Below, one piece after another: positions 1 through 15,783 of a stretch of 64,000 nucleotides of DNA (position 1 is its first letter; every line of letters begins with the position of its first letter). Both the position numbers and the translations under genes were made by a program. This DNA comes from Chrysomallon squamiferum (taxonomy: Eukaryota; Mollusca; Gastropoda; Neomphalida; Peltospiridae): positions 23,732,822-23,796,821 of the forward strand of contig CM022671.1 of NCBI GenBank assembly GCA_012295275.1. Direction: 5' to 3'. The notes under the pieces were generated by a model, which was not told the origin of the DNA, ran no database searches, and saw only the letters and a list, made by a program, of their open reading frames with translations.

Positions 1-689
1 ATTTTGAGCATAAATAAGAAAACATATAATCGTGATGTGAAAGGAATTGTCTGATTATCACTAACATCGCCGGGAACATTACTATTTCCACATACTATGT
101 CTAATTTAATTTTGTATATGTGAAATGTATGTGATAGGTGGACAGACAAACACACAGAAAAACAGAGACACGGAGAAACGCAGACATTCAATATTAATTT
201 TCAAGCCATTAATACCTTAACTTCTCTGTTGTGAGATGTGATCAAACCGCAGACACGTTATGCTATACATACCATAAACAGATATTTAAGAAACTTATTT
301 GAAACCGCCCAAGTCGCTTACGTTATCCGTAACCTTGAAAGACATCTCTTTGTCAGTTTTATATAAAAGAACGTCCTTAAATCAAACATGCTCCAGTGAA
401 CACGTACAAATTAACCTTGCTGGTCCCACATAACTAAGTCTGTGACCCACTAACCTAAATTCTTTGTGTCCTTGAGTAATTGTCTCCCTTGATTGACGTT
501 ACCTGTTGATCCCCGAGTTCAAGTTTCAAGGGAAATAATGAGCCAAGCAGTAGCGGACATATAAAATGATAATGTCTGAAGATAAGGTTCTATAGAAACT
601 ATATTGTCGTATACAGATTAAGTGATTTTTGCTTTGTTATTATTATAACTATTAATTATTATTATTTTTTATTATTATTATTTATTTTA

Positions 690-732
<43 letters not shown>

Positions 733-760
733 TACTTATTAATATTTCCAGAATTAAATA

Positions 761-791
<31 letters not shown>

Positions 792-878
792 ATATATAAA
801 ATTAAAAATTAAATTAAATAAAACGATTGTAGTTTAACATATGTTATTATATGTTATATGTTTTATATAAACTTCTAG
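1..878. other. intronic or upstream sequence of the FMO gene; no exon seen
   Basis: I see no FMO exon here, although the exon beginning at 879 needs an upstream exon ending in the middle of a glycine codon. The stretch holds ordinary AT-rich sequence and, from about 645 to 800, blocks of TTA, TTTA and AAAT repeats. The upstream coding exons probably lie before the window. Confidence 0.6.
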
Positions 879-3601
<2,723 letters not shown>

Positions 3602-3650
3602 CAAAAGTATAAAAAACAAAGAGTCAAAGTTGACTTTATAATACATAGAT

Positions 3651-3656
3651 AATAAA
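3651..3656 (+). other. possible FMO polyadenylation signal
   Basis: AATAAA lies 50 bases after the FMO stop codon. In DNA this AT-rich the hexamer is common, so only its position supports it. Confidence 0.4.
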
Positions 3657-3805
3657 ATAACAGCAGCGAAAAGAGTAAAATATTCAAAATTTCTTTTATG
3701 CTTCATGAAATTTGATTATTTTTTAAATTTAAATTTCTTCATGTAGTATAAGCCGGTGCCGTATTGCTTGAACGCATTTTAATTCCTTTTTTGTTTCCTT
3801 TTTTT

Positions 3806-3905
<100 letters not shown>

Positions 3906-4643
3906 TGATAAAAAAAAAGAAGATCGGTAAAAAACTAGTGCTGAAAAGATAACTAATAAGAATTAATGCTTTGAAAAAAGCATTTATTAGTATTATATAT
4001 TATAATATTATAATATTAATGTTATTTTTATTTATATTTCTTCTCCTTTTGTCTACCTAATTCTTTATATATAAATGTTTCATAAATACTATATTGGTTT
4101 GATAATTATATGTGACACTTATACTAACAACATTGTTCATTTAGTTTCATGTTTTAGCCTTTATACCAAATGATTATGTAATTTTTTGTAGATATGTATA
4201 TACAGAAAAATCTGTGTGTACTGTTTGTCATACGGTGCACGTGTACTAAATCAGTCATGTGGCAAGAAATGCCATTTTTCATTGGTGAAATGCTAATTAA
4301 AATAAGGAAGTATTTTAATTTTGAAAACGATTTGTTATATAAATATTTTAAATCACATAATATATATTCTGTATTACATTTTTCTTAATGCCTTATATCA
4401 GGGAAAAAATAATAATAATCTAAAAAGTCAAAATAACAGGAAAACAAGTTTCTATATTAAATTGCATAATTTTTACTCATTTCAAACACTCGTAAAAATA
4501 TTTGTTTATGTAAATAAACCTATATTAAAAACAGATGTGTTTGCTTTGCATGTCAATATTTTTTATTAAACTAGGTTCATCACGAATTTTTGTACATATT
4601 TACCTGTCATTGTTTCCATTTATATTTGTATGTCCGTCTCTGT

Positions 4644-4756
<113 letters not shown>

Positions 4757-5144
4757 TTTCGTTTGGAAATACTCAGGAATGCTAATTATCCAACACCTCA
4801 TAATATTTACGAGAGAATGTGGAAATCACACTGCTCAAAATGCAGATGAGAGGAAAATCACATTCTCAAACTGATAAGAATTAGAGACAAGAGACCGAGA
4901 AAAACTGTACCCATCAACATGATTAAGTTTGAAGTGCCAGTAAAAAACAAAGGTCTGAGAGCACTCCATTATTTAAAGAAAACAATAAACTAAATAAATA
5001 AATAAATAAATAAATAATAAATAAAAAAATTAAAATAAAATAAAAATGTAACAACAACCAAAAATAAATAATAATAGAAAATAAAAATATTTTATAGAAA
5101 AAAAAAAAAAAAAAAAAAAAAATCAGGGAAAACTTTAACTCACA

Positions 5145-5145
5145 A

Positions 5146-5214
<69 letters not shown>

Positions 5215-5218
5215 AAGG
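5145..5218. repeat. compound (AAT)n-(AAG)n microsatellite
   Basis: AAT units change abruptly to AAG units. A run of more than 20 A lies just upstream at about 5098. Confidence 0.95.
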
Positions 5219-5679
5219 AAAGAAAGAAATAAATCTTAAAGCTAACGAACAAAACGTTACCTTTAAATTTTTTCCTTAGTGACGAAAACAGACGAAGTAA
5301 ACCAAAGTATTTCGACGCTGCTGTAAGAATTACGTCATGCAGTTGTACTTCTCTAGTGATATGGCATAAAAGACAGATGTCTTGCTTTCGTCCAGTTTCA
5401 TCAGCAGTTATGTTTTTTATTTACATTTTGTGTTTCGGAATGTTTAAATCAGAAACCTCTAGACATTGTGAGAGAACTCCAGAAGTTGATCGAAATGAAA
5501 AAGTCTACGGACATTAGAAACAAAAGATCTGAACCGGGTAATGGTGGATATGCAATTAACATTCTCGAGAAAAAGAAATCATCCGAGTAAATTCATTCAT
5601 TATGTGGCAGGATGGAAATACAACAAAAATAAAAAATAAATAATTTCATGACAACGAAACGAAACTTTACGGTCCACAT

Positions 5680-6730
5680 TAGAAACAAAATATGTGCGCC
5701 ATTGAACAAAAAAAAAAAAAAAAAGGAAATAAAAAGGTATAATGTAAATGTATAAAAAGAAAATGTAAATGGATGATGTATATGTATAAAATATGTATAT
5801 ATGTATGTATATATGTATATGTATAATCTATGCACATTTTGAAAAGAAATATGTGCACCGGTGAACTGAGGAAATCAAAACAAAAATCTCGATAAAACAA
5901 AACGAATATGGATAAAATTTACCAATTGGCGAAGGAATGAAATAAAACAAAATAAAAAGGCATTAATTGTCCACATTAGAAAAATCGCTCCTTCAAAATA
6001 ATCAGAATGGTAAGTCAGACACGGAGAGGAGCTCACCCATGAACATGGTTAAGTTTTAAGGGTAATGATTTCTAAATTAAATATTTTAAGAGTTAAAATA
6101 TTCATTTTTCAAAATAAGTATCCTACTTTAACTAATATCACGGCTATTGTCAAAGTTCCTCACTGTTTTCATGCTTTTTCGTACAGGTTCATTTCAGTTT
6201 AACAAACAATAAAGTTCCCGAATTTTCCCGATTGTCAAACCGACCAGATCATAATAATGAGTGACCTCCTAGCTGATTGGCTCTGTTTAACGATAACCAA
6301 CCAATCGTATTTCAGTTTACTTAAAGTATTGAATTAAGTTCATTGTGAACGCAATGGCGAGGTTTGTGCAGTTGCGAATTTGATTCTGTAAACAATTAAA
6401 AAGACAAATCTAAAAATAAATAATATCAGAAGAAGAAAAGGAAACAAAATATGTGCACTGATGAACGGAGGAAATCGAAAATCTCCAAATTGACGGAGAT
6501 ATGAAATGAAATGGGGGCGGGAGAACAGAAGATATAATTTGTACACATTTTGAAACAAAATATGTGACTGCTGAACAGAAGAAATTAAAAATAGAAAATC
6601 TTGATAAAAAAAATCACGATGGAGAAAATTTTTATATTATCTTACGGATAAAATATAACGAAATAAATAGATATTATTAGTCCAAGCTAGAAACAAAATA
6701 TGTACATCGTTGAACCGAGCAAATATGAAT
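5680..6730. repeat. degenerate dispersed or tandem repeat, at least five copies
   Basis: A core GAAACAAAATATGTG followed by a GAAC-containing segment and an A-rich tail recurs near 5683, 5842 (variant), 6441, 6552 and 6690. Each copy is followed by NNTGAAC(A/T/C)GAG(G/C)AAAT-like sequence. Spacing is about 110-160 bases except for one gap of about 600. It matches no family I can name. Confidence 0.65.
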
Positions 6731-6917
6731 AAAAACCTCGAAGTAAAATAAACGAGAACAAATTTCTTCACGCAGTGTTTTATATTTTATTTGTTGTAAA
6801 ATGTTCTTTACTGGACATGATTAAATTCAGTTTAACTTGAAATGTGAATTCATATTTTTTGTTTTATATATTTAGATCATTACTTGTATATGGGTTTAAA
6901 TACTGTTCTTTCTTTAG

Positions 6918-6918
<1 letters not shown>

Positions 6919-6966
<48 letters not shown>
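6919..6966. repeat. (ATT)n microsatellite
   Basis: A pure ATT trinucleotide run. Confidence 0.95.
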
Positions 6967-6967
<1 letters not shown>

Positions 6968-7647
6968 TGGGTAAACACACAAAAACAAATGATCACATGA
7001 TCAGCAAGTGATGGACACAGAATGAGCTATTAATCCAGTGACAGATCATCCTAGCATAATTCCAGTTATACAGACCAAGCTGCAAAAGTTAAAATTCTCC
7101 TTTGAAATGGAAAGATTTGCAGCATTGTGAATCTGTTTCAATAAACAGTTAAAATAGCCGGTTTTTTTTTTGGTTTTTTTTTTAAATAATAATAAAAAGC
7201 AAAGATTTGTTCAAATATATATTGGCGCATTACCTCACGTTCTTGAAAAACGAAGGATGCACCTATGCAAAAGTTTACATACATTACACCACGTTCATTA
7301 ATACGTACATGTTTGAACATTCTCGGGCATCCTTCAGATTGCCTTGTTTTGATTCATTAAACGCTCACTGATGTGTTTAATTCAGTTTTCAGCATGTCAG
7401 CATCCCACTGAAATGATAACACTCAACCCCGACAGAGATCAGACCACCACGTCGATAAACACACAGTGAGTGCTCTAGATACCAATAAAACAATGACAGC
7501 ACATATTTATACCGCACACGAACAGGTAATCAGTACGCAAATCAGTGATGGTGAGGCCTCCGCGAGTGTCAAATATTTGTACACTCAATTTTTCTTTGAC
7601 TACTTCTGTTTTTTTCTTTAGATACATTCCGCAATGAGAGTGGTTTT

Positions 7648-7658
7648 CTTTTCTTCTT

Positions 7659-7689
<31 letters not shown>

Positions 7690-7829
7690 TTATTATTATT
7701 GTTATTATTATTACAAATAGTTGTAGTAGTAGTAATAATAAAATAATAAAAAATAATAATAATGATCATGTTAATAATTATAACAACAAAATAAAAATAA
7801 TCATCATCACCATGTTAATAACAATTATG

Positions 7830-7902
<73 letters not shown>

Positions 7903-7905
7903 TAT
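7648..7905. repeat. trinucleotide repeat cluster (CTT, ATT, ACA, AAT)
   Basis: CTT units from about 7650 change into ATT. After a short gap, ACA units from about 7830 change into AAT. Confidence 0.9.
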
Positions 7906-7981
7906 CAATAACAATTACATGAGTTGTGCATAAAACTTTTCTGCGATCTCCCATGACGAATATTTTTTAAATCTTTTTTTA

Positions 7982-8021
<40 letters not shown>

Positions 8022-8312
8022 TTAAATTTTGAGATAAAACTATTTAGGTTAACAAGTGACAACTTATATTTCGTCACCATTTTATGGGTCTGTGGGTCGC
8101 GTACTGTCACCTTACATCAACAGAACCTGTCACACTGTAGAGATGTCCACTTGTTTTGGTTACTGGTGGAATGTTTGAAGGATGTGAATGGAGTAATGAC
8201 AGATGGTACATAAGTAGAACACACGTGTGCAGGTCGTCAAGTCTGCTGACATACTTATTAGTATTGAAGTTGACTGCGTACATTAATAAAATAATGATAT
8301 GGGGTTCGTTGG

Positions 8313-8314
<2 letters not shown>

Positions 8315-8355
<41 letters not shown>
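8315..8355. repeat. (GT)n microsatellite
   Basis: About 40 bases of GT. Confidence 0.97.
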
Positions 8356-8356
<1 letters not shown>

Positions 8357-8389
8357 GCACAACTGTCAGCAGCTTGTGTTACCCCTATT

Positions 8390-8670
8390 ATGTCTATACT
8401 ACTGCTACTATTACTGCTACAATTACTTTTTTTATTACGTCTACTATTACTGCCATTATTACTACTACTATTAACTCTACATTACTGCCGCCGTTATTCC
8501 TATATTTACTAGTATTATTACTACCACTAACAACACCAATACTAATACTCATACTACTATTATACTATTACTACAACAACTACTATCACAATCATTACCA
8601 CTACTGTGTTACTGCTACTTCATTATTGCAATTAATACTCAACAACTACTACTATTACTACTAATTATTA
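8390..8670. repeat. degenerate (TAY)n trinucleotide tract
   Basis: Nearly 280 bases of imperfect TAC/TAT/ACA triplets. Open frames across it are artefacts of the repeat. Confidence 0.8.
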
Positions 8671-8986
8671 TTGAATCTGCTTTTAGTATCTTGCTTCTTC
8701 TAATATTTCTCGTTCCATTCAGATTCACAAACGCAATGGTATATACTATCCTGTCTGTGTATTTGTGCATAATCAAATAATTTTTTGGTCATCGTAACCT
8801 GGACGGATGTCAGTCTAACATTATTTGAGCGACACCGATCTAGGTCACACTGTTTTATGCAGAACTTTTGTCCATTCTAAAGATGATCAATTATATTTTA
8901 GTAATAAATTAATTTACTTTTTTTATTATTATAATTTTAATTTTGATTTTTCTAATTTTTAAATTTTATTTATTTATTTATGTAAA

Positions 8987-9013
8987 TGCGTGCGTGCGTG
9001 CGTGCGTGCGTGC
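8987..9013. repeat. (GTGC)n tetranucleotide repeat
   Basis: Six to seven GTGC units, ending in GCATG. This is unusual here for its G+C content. Confidence 0.9.
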
Positions 9014-9452
9014 ATGTTCATTTTAACAATTCCAGAATCTGAAGATACAGTGTTAGTATTTTTCACCTAAATGGAAACAAAGGATCAATGCACAAACAAA
9101 AATATAACTTTTTTCAAGTATATATATTTGTTTGTATAATAATTTGCTTGACCATCTTAAATGCTTTTGAAACATGTTCTAAAATGCCAGTAACATTTTT
9201 TCTCTTGCCAATATTCAGTTTGAAATTTAAGCATGATTTCCACGTTTGTTTCTCTGAATCTTTATTTTTTTTCTATATCCGGGCACCACTGTTGAATACT
9301 TGGAAAAGATAAACGTAAATATTTACGACCGCTTGTTTCTGCACTGCTGATTTACTGATTTTTGCTTGTCAATCAAAACTGCACTGAAAATAAACAAATA
9401 CTTTGTACATTAAACAGTTCTTTTGATCCTTCATTTCATTTTATTCATATGC

Positions 9453-9453
<1 letters not shown>

Positions 9454-9506
<53 letters not shown>
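9454..9506. repeat. (AAT)n microsatellite
   Basis: A pure AAT trinucleotide run of more than 50 bases. Confidence 0.95.
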
Positions 9507-9787
9507 TGTGGCTTTGATGCAACAAAATAACTGAGTTTACTTTTCACTGATTTCATGATTTAAGGTTCAAAACATTGGATTGTAGGTCGTAATCATTTTC
9601 GTTTCATTGTTATTTATTTATTTACATAATTAATGTTAAGATGCAGCTATGAATATCACTATAATTTTGTGTCTGTGAGCGTTTTTAACAGAAATGAGAA
9701 AAATATTCAATTAGATAATGACAAAAGTAATATGGAAAAATATGGCTGTATTCTTGCTATGAAAACCTATCGGCAGCAATGTTTTTA

Positions 9788-9848
9788 ATAAACACACAAC
9801 TAAACTAAAAGAAACAAGAACACAGAGAATTACTTTTCAATATTTATT
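9788..9848 (-). other. likely polyadenylation site of the SEPT4/5-like septin
   Basis: On the minus strand AATAAA (plus 9843-9848) is followed about 40 bases later by a GT-rich stretch, TTGTGTGTTTATT (plus 9788-9803). That is the usual arrangement of a cleavage site. The implied 3' UTR is about 2.3 kb. The call rests on motif order only. Confidence 0.45.
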
Positions 9849-12124
9849 TTCACAAATCTGTATAAATGAAATGACAATATCTTTGACAAAAATATAAAAT
9901 TTACAAAGCACCGTTATGATACATATAATAATAATACACAAAAAACATTGATGAATGATTTAGTGCAAGATAACCAGGAACTAATTTAACTCCAACTATT
10001 TCAAACATTTCTGTATCAGAATTTTTCACTTTATTAAGAAAAGGTCATAAATAACAGTTTTGTTATTTGTTATTATTTGTTTGTGTAATTATATTTGTTA
10101 GAGGTACCAGTATAATTTATTGTATCTCAGTTTGTGACAAACAAACTGTCGTTTTTCAGGAATTGGTAAATATATATCTTACTGTGTTCCTGAAATTTTA
10201 AAAAATTTACTTACAACTTTTTCTTAATAAAAACTTTAATATACACTAATGCCATTTATCTGACATTTATATTATTTTTAATTACATTTATAAATTCTGT
10301 AATGTTTACAAATGTTCAATTTATTAAAATTCATTTCTAATTAAAAAGATACTCATCTTTATAAAAATACAAATATTTGCTAAAATAAATAAATATCAGA
10401 GACACAGTAAGCAATCATCTTATTTTAAAATGCCATTTCTGTTTGTTGTTTATTTACTTCTAGTTAGGTCTAAGGATTGCTGATAAATTTTACAAACTAA
10501 AATCAACTTTAGTATCTCTAGAGGTAGAATTGAACAGGATGGGTGCAGCTGCCAAAATTTATTATTTTTAAAATGAGCTGACATTTTGCATTATGACGGC
10601 ACAAAATACTGTTTTTATTATTAGACAAAGCTTCACTTATATATATATATATAAGCTTTTAAAGGATGAGGAATCAAAAATATTCATCTGAGCTGATTGA
10701 ACAACTGCCAATATATCAAAATTGAAAATTAAAAAAATAAAAAAAGGAAAGAAAGTGATAAGTTTTTATTTAAAGATTAAAATATTTAACATTAAATTCT
10801 CAAATACTGATTAATCTTAGTATCAGAGAAATAAAATTACACAAATGACTGCATTTCTTATCTCTTCATTAAATAAATGGATGCAAAAGAAAATGGTGAT
10901 GAAATATTCAAATGAAGTTGACAATTTTAGAAAATGAAATAACAGAGGCATTGTCTGAATTCACTGTGTTTTACACAGTACTGGTATTAAGTACTGTTAA
11001 TGAATGACTCAGAATCAGAATTGACATCCACGTTCTATCGCTCCTATTTTTACATAACCTTTCATAGCACTTCATAATGGCAAAAATAAAACAATAAATT
11101 CAGTGTTTTGCAAAAAAAATTAAAAATAAAAATCATTAAGAAAAGTTTAATATTTAAACATCTTAGGATAAAATTATATTTGTTTTTCACAGGCAATATA
11201 TAACTTCTTTTTGTTTATATACATTTACCTTCTTACACTCCCTGTTATCTGTTTTAATACTTTCTGAGACTGATAAATATTTTAAATGATTTAGATTATG
11301 TAGATTTTTTTTTTTTTTTTTTTTACATTTTTTTTTTTATTTTATATTTTTTTTTTTTTTTTTACATTTTATAATTATTTTATATATATATATTTTTTTT
11401 TTTAAAGTTAATGTAGCTATCATATTTTATCCACAAATGAATTTTAAAACTGTTTTGTAATATATTAAAAGTTAAACTGTGAATAAAACTCACAAAAACA
11501 ACAACAACATTACTTACAAATTAATTTAAATTGTTTAGAAAGTGAAGCTAAACGTAACCCTCTGTTACAAAACCAGGCAGAAGATATTAAATCCAACAAA
11601 AGGATTATCAGTAAAATTAGGTAATATTAGATTTCAGCATTGACTATTACAAATTGTTCCACTTTGGTTTTATTACAAACCAACTAGAAATAAACAAAAA
11701 TTTAACATTTGTAAGAAAATATATTAAAACAAGAAAGTGAGCATCTTTTCCCTTTCAGATGAGACTGGTTTTGTAATGGGGGACACAAATAAATAAACCA
11801 TAAAGTAACTTGAAACTATGCAAAGAAAATTAAAATACTTCACTGTTTTCAGAATCCACAGTGAGTGATTAAAAACAGATATGTATACCGCTCTAATACA
11901 CACTGACTTTAAGATATTTCTAATCAGCTGTTTAGAAAAGTTGATTAATATCTTTTTTGATGACCTTTGTTTAATATGACAATGAAAATACATGCTCATA
12001 AAAGTTTCATAGTATTGCAATTTACTCTGGACCATGAGTTGTGATCTGATTTATCATTAACAAGGAATGTAGACAAAGTTTTATAAGCATGGGCCCTGAT
12101 GTATCTGAATACCTACGGAGTGCA
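9849..12124 (-). other. probable 3' UTR of the SEPT4/5-like septin
   Basis: Unique AT-rich sequence with no coding signal lies between the septin stop codon and the predicted poly(A) site. It holds several T- and A-runs, including a T-rich block at 11304-11402. Confidence 0.45.
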
Positions 12125-12265
12125 TCAAACTTCACTACCACTGACTTTGTCTTCTCTGGTACTGTCTTTTCCACTTTCTCTTCCACTTTCTGATAAGCCA
12201 GTACAATCTTTGCCACCATCTAGTTCCTGTTGCATTCTGTCTAACATTGCCTGCATACGTCGAAT
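12125..12265 (-). CDS. SEPTIN4-like: SEPT4/5-like septin, last coding exon
   Basis: 47 codons including the stop (TGA, read on the minus strand at 12127-12125). It starts [15 protein letters not shown], the end of the C-terminal coiled coil typical of SEPT2-group proteins, and continues into a Ser/Gly/Lys/Glu-rich tail ending VSGSEV. Confidence 0.88.
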   Translation of the reverse strand: MRRMQAMLDRMQQELDGGKDCTGLSESGRESGKDSTREDKVSGSEV

Positions 12266-15200
12266 CTGAAAATAAATACACAAAATATAATTATTTTAAA
12301 AACAATTTTTAATTACAGTAGCTAAAAAACTGATTTCTGCTTCTAATTTTCTGTTTATCCAGTATCATGAAAGCATTAACAGTGTAGGTTTCTTTTATTT
12401 TTGTGATTACCCACAGACCCTTATTAAGAATATTTAACAGCTTGTATATATTATACTAAGAACCAAATGGTCTGGAATATACTGAAATCAGATATCATTT
12501 TAAATTTAAAAAAAAACAACATTTATTGGTAATATATAAAATCTTTACATTGGGAACACTGAAAACAGCTTTAATTAGAATGCAGCGAATAAAACATCTT
12601 GCAGATGGAAATATGTTTTTAATATTAAATAGTATGAAATACATTTATTACATTCATTTTTTTTTTTTTACCTCCTCATCCTTATCTTTCAGCAGTTTTT
12701 CCGTATTCATAATAGCTTCAAAGTTGGGACTGGAGTCTCTTTTCAGTTTACTGCAAAATAAGTATATTATTAATTAGCTGTAATATGTAACAGTTATTAT
12801 TTTTATTTTAAATACTAAAAAGTCTGTAAAGCCTTATGATGGTTTTTCACATTATGTATCCAAATTGAAAAAAATCTCCATAAAAATGTAGTGATTAACT
12901 TTAAGAAAAAACCAAAAAACATTAAAGGACAAAACATTTTTTTTGGTACTAGTGTTCTAATATTTTTAAGTAAGTGTATTAAATATTACATTTATTTTGA
13001 GTTCTGCTAACTCCCTTTCTAATAGTTAATACAATGTGAATTTAGCTGATTTTGCTTTTTCTTTTAGCATGTGATTTTTTACCTTCTTTCTTTCTGTCCA
13101 AGAAGTATCTGAGATTGCAGTTGACACTGAAGTCGTTCAGCTCTGAAATTCTCATAATGCACATCTGATGTCATATCTTTGAGATCTTGCATGTGAGTGC
13201 TGCATGTGGAATTTGTCAATAATTTATATCAACATATAAACATTTTTTTGTTAAAAATATTTGGTATGTTTTCTGTTTTCTTTTTTCTTCATTATTAGGA
13301 TAATAAATTAAAATACCAAACATAAATGCCTAGTACATGAAATGAATAATAAAGATATTCAAATGGAAACCACACATACACATATTCTAACTTACATGTT
13401 TTGCAAATTATAAAAACTGTTACCTCTACAACAGGATTATGTAATTCTAAAAAGTGTAACAGAATTTTAAGACCTTGGTACCTGATCAGCATCTGCCTAA
13501 GCCTGTTGAAGTCACAATGCTTTGGATTGTCCACTGAAACAAAAATAATAATAATAACAATAATATTCACTATTGCTAGTCTATTTGTGAAGACTAATAA
13601 TTAAAATGTATTATTTGTAAATTGTATAAGCTGAATAAGCTTCCCAATTTTAGTTTTTTTAATTAGAAAATAACAAACCTTCCACAATGCCCCAGGGATA
13701 TGCTCGTCCTCGAATTTTTCTTCCAGCAACCTCAACCACAGCATTACAGCCAACCACAGCAAATGGTAAACATGCCTTGAATAATAATAATAATAATAAC
13801 AGCAACAACAACAACATCAATTTATTGACAAAAAAAGAATTAAAATAAATAAATCCTGTATTATCAAATTATTTGGCAATATTTCAGTTAATTGATTGTG
13901 CCAGGCTTTCTTTTTCTGATTTCAAATAAACAAACATATTTTCAGAAAATAAAAGAAACAAATAATTTTAGGAACCTATAGTCTTGATTATTACTGAAGG
14001 TAAAAACTGCAAAAATTAAATAATTAATTTGTAACTGATTTTTTCTCAGAGCTTAAAAAAAAAAGAAGTAAAAATTCACTGTAAATTACCTGATACCTCT
14101 TTGAAAAAAAAGAGAAGAAAACAACAACAAGAACAAAAAAACATCTGACAACAGCTTATACAAAACAACTAGCTGAATATTTAATCACCTTCAGTTCTGC
14201 ATCTTGCATTTTAAAGTCTTCATCTTCATCACTATCACATTCAGGAAATTTGTAAATCTGAATATCATTTCTGCTGATATCATTCATTATCTATTTATTA
14301 AACAGGAAAATATATATAGTTGATTACTGGATGATGTCATTATTATTATTGTTATTATTATTATTATTATTATTTTTTATTTATTTTTTTATTTTTTTAT
14401 TTTAAAGTAATCTGCCATGAGTAAAATAAATTTACCTAATTTTAGTGTTATGTTTATGGAGAGGAACAGAATTTTGGCTGCCCTTTTACATATTAATCAC
14501 CAGTAAATGTAAATAAGAGTATTTTTAACTTTTATAAAACATTTTAATTTATTTTTCAATTTATCCATACAACTATAAGTCATAAAAACGACATTGGTAA
14601 ATATTATTTTTAAATAATTCCATCATTAATTTTAACTTTTGTTTTTTAAAAGAAAAAGGAAAAGGAAAAATCTGAATTTTATTTATACCCACATTTTCTT
14701 TCATCTTTTTAATTTCATCCTTTGTCAGAGTATCAGCTTTGGCTAAAACAGGAACAATGTTAACTTTGTTATGAAGCTTTGTCATCACTAAAATATCAAG
14801 TGGTTTTAATCTGAAAGTGATAAAAAAAAGTACTCACAATTCAAATTCAAAGAGAGAATCAGTATTGGTAATAAGATAATGATTATACTGTATTTGAAAA
14901 TGTTTTAGTAATAGATAACAAAGCAACTCTTAAACAAATATCATTTACATTTTTTCAAATGAATTATGTCCCTTTAACTAATATACTGTTTCCCATTTTA
15001 TCAAAAAAATAATGATTTATTTTATATGCTTAACTTATATTAATGTTGCTTACAATATGAACAAAATAGTAACTATGACTTTATTTTTTTAAAAACCCAA
15101 AATATATAAAAACCTTTCTGAAACTTATGATTTTAGGTAACAGTTCTCACTGCAATAAATAACACACATCTTGACTTTTCATATTGATAAAGCACATTAT

Positions 15201-15737
15201 TTTATATAAGTATAGATATAATGTAAAAATAAAAAAGTAATCATTTACCCATGACCTAATGGTGAAATGAAGTAGAGCAAACAATGGACTCGGTTATCTA
15301 CAATATTCTTTCGATTCAAACCACTCTCATCTTGTAAATACTGTTCAAACTGTCTGTCAATGTAATCAACAATAGTTTTCCAGCTGAAAAAAAAACAACA
15401 TAATTTTAAGAAATCTGCAAAAACTAACTACATTTAGAATAAACAAAAGGAGGAAAACTTTAAAAAAATATATTTTTATAATTATTTTTATAAAAGCTAA
15501 TTTACATATTTTTACAGTTTGTTCTAATTTGTAAAAATAAATTCAACCTATTTGTAAACTAACTTACTTAATAATGTCTTCAGTACTTTTTAATATATTT
15601 GATAAATGTCAGTCATTCCAAATCAACAGAGAATAGTTAATTAATACACACTAATTTCAAGCCAAGTAAGTTTCTAAACTCTGTGCATGTGTATGTATGT
15701 GCGAGTGTTTATGTTTTCCATAAGTGTATGACTCGGT

Positions 15738-15783
<46 letters not shown>

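Noticed and set aside
8156-8664. Two open frames of about 120 residues
   Set aside because: They translate the GT run and the degenerate TAY triplet tract; no splice or family signal.
12022-12219. 65-residue minus-strand frame beginning [10 protein letters not shown]
   Set aside because: It is a shifted frame of the last septin exon; the frame set by upstream exons gives the conserved IRRMQ coiled-coil end.
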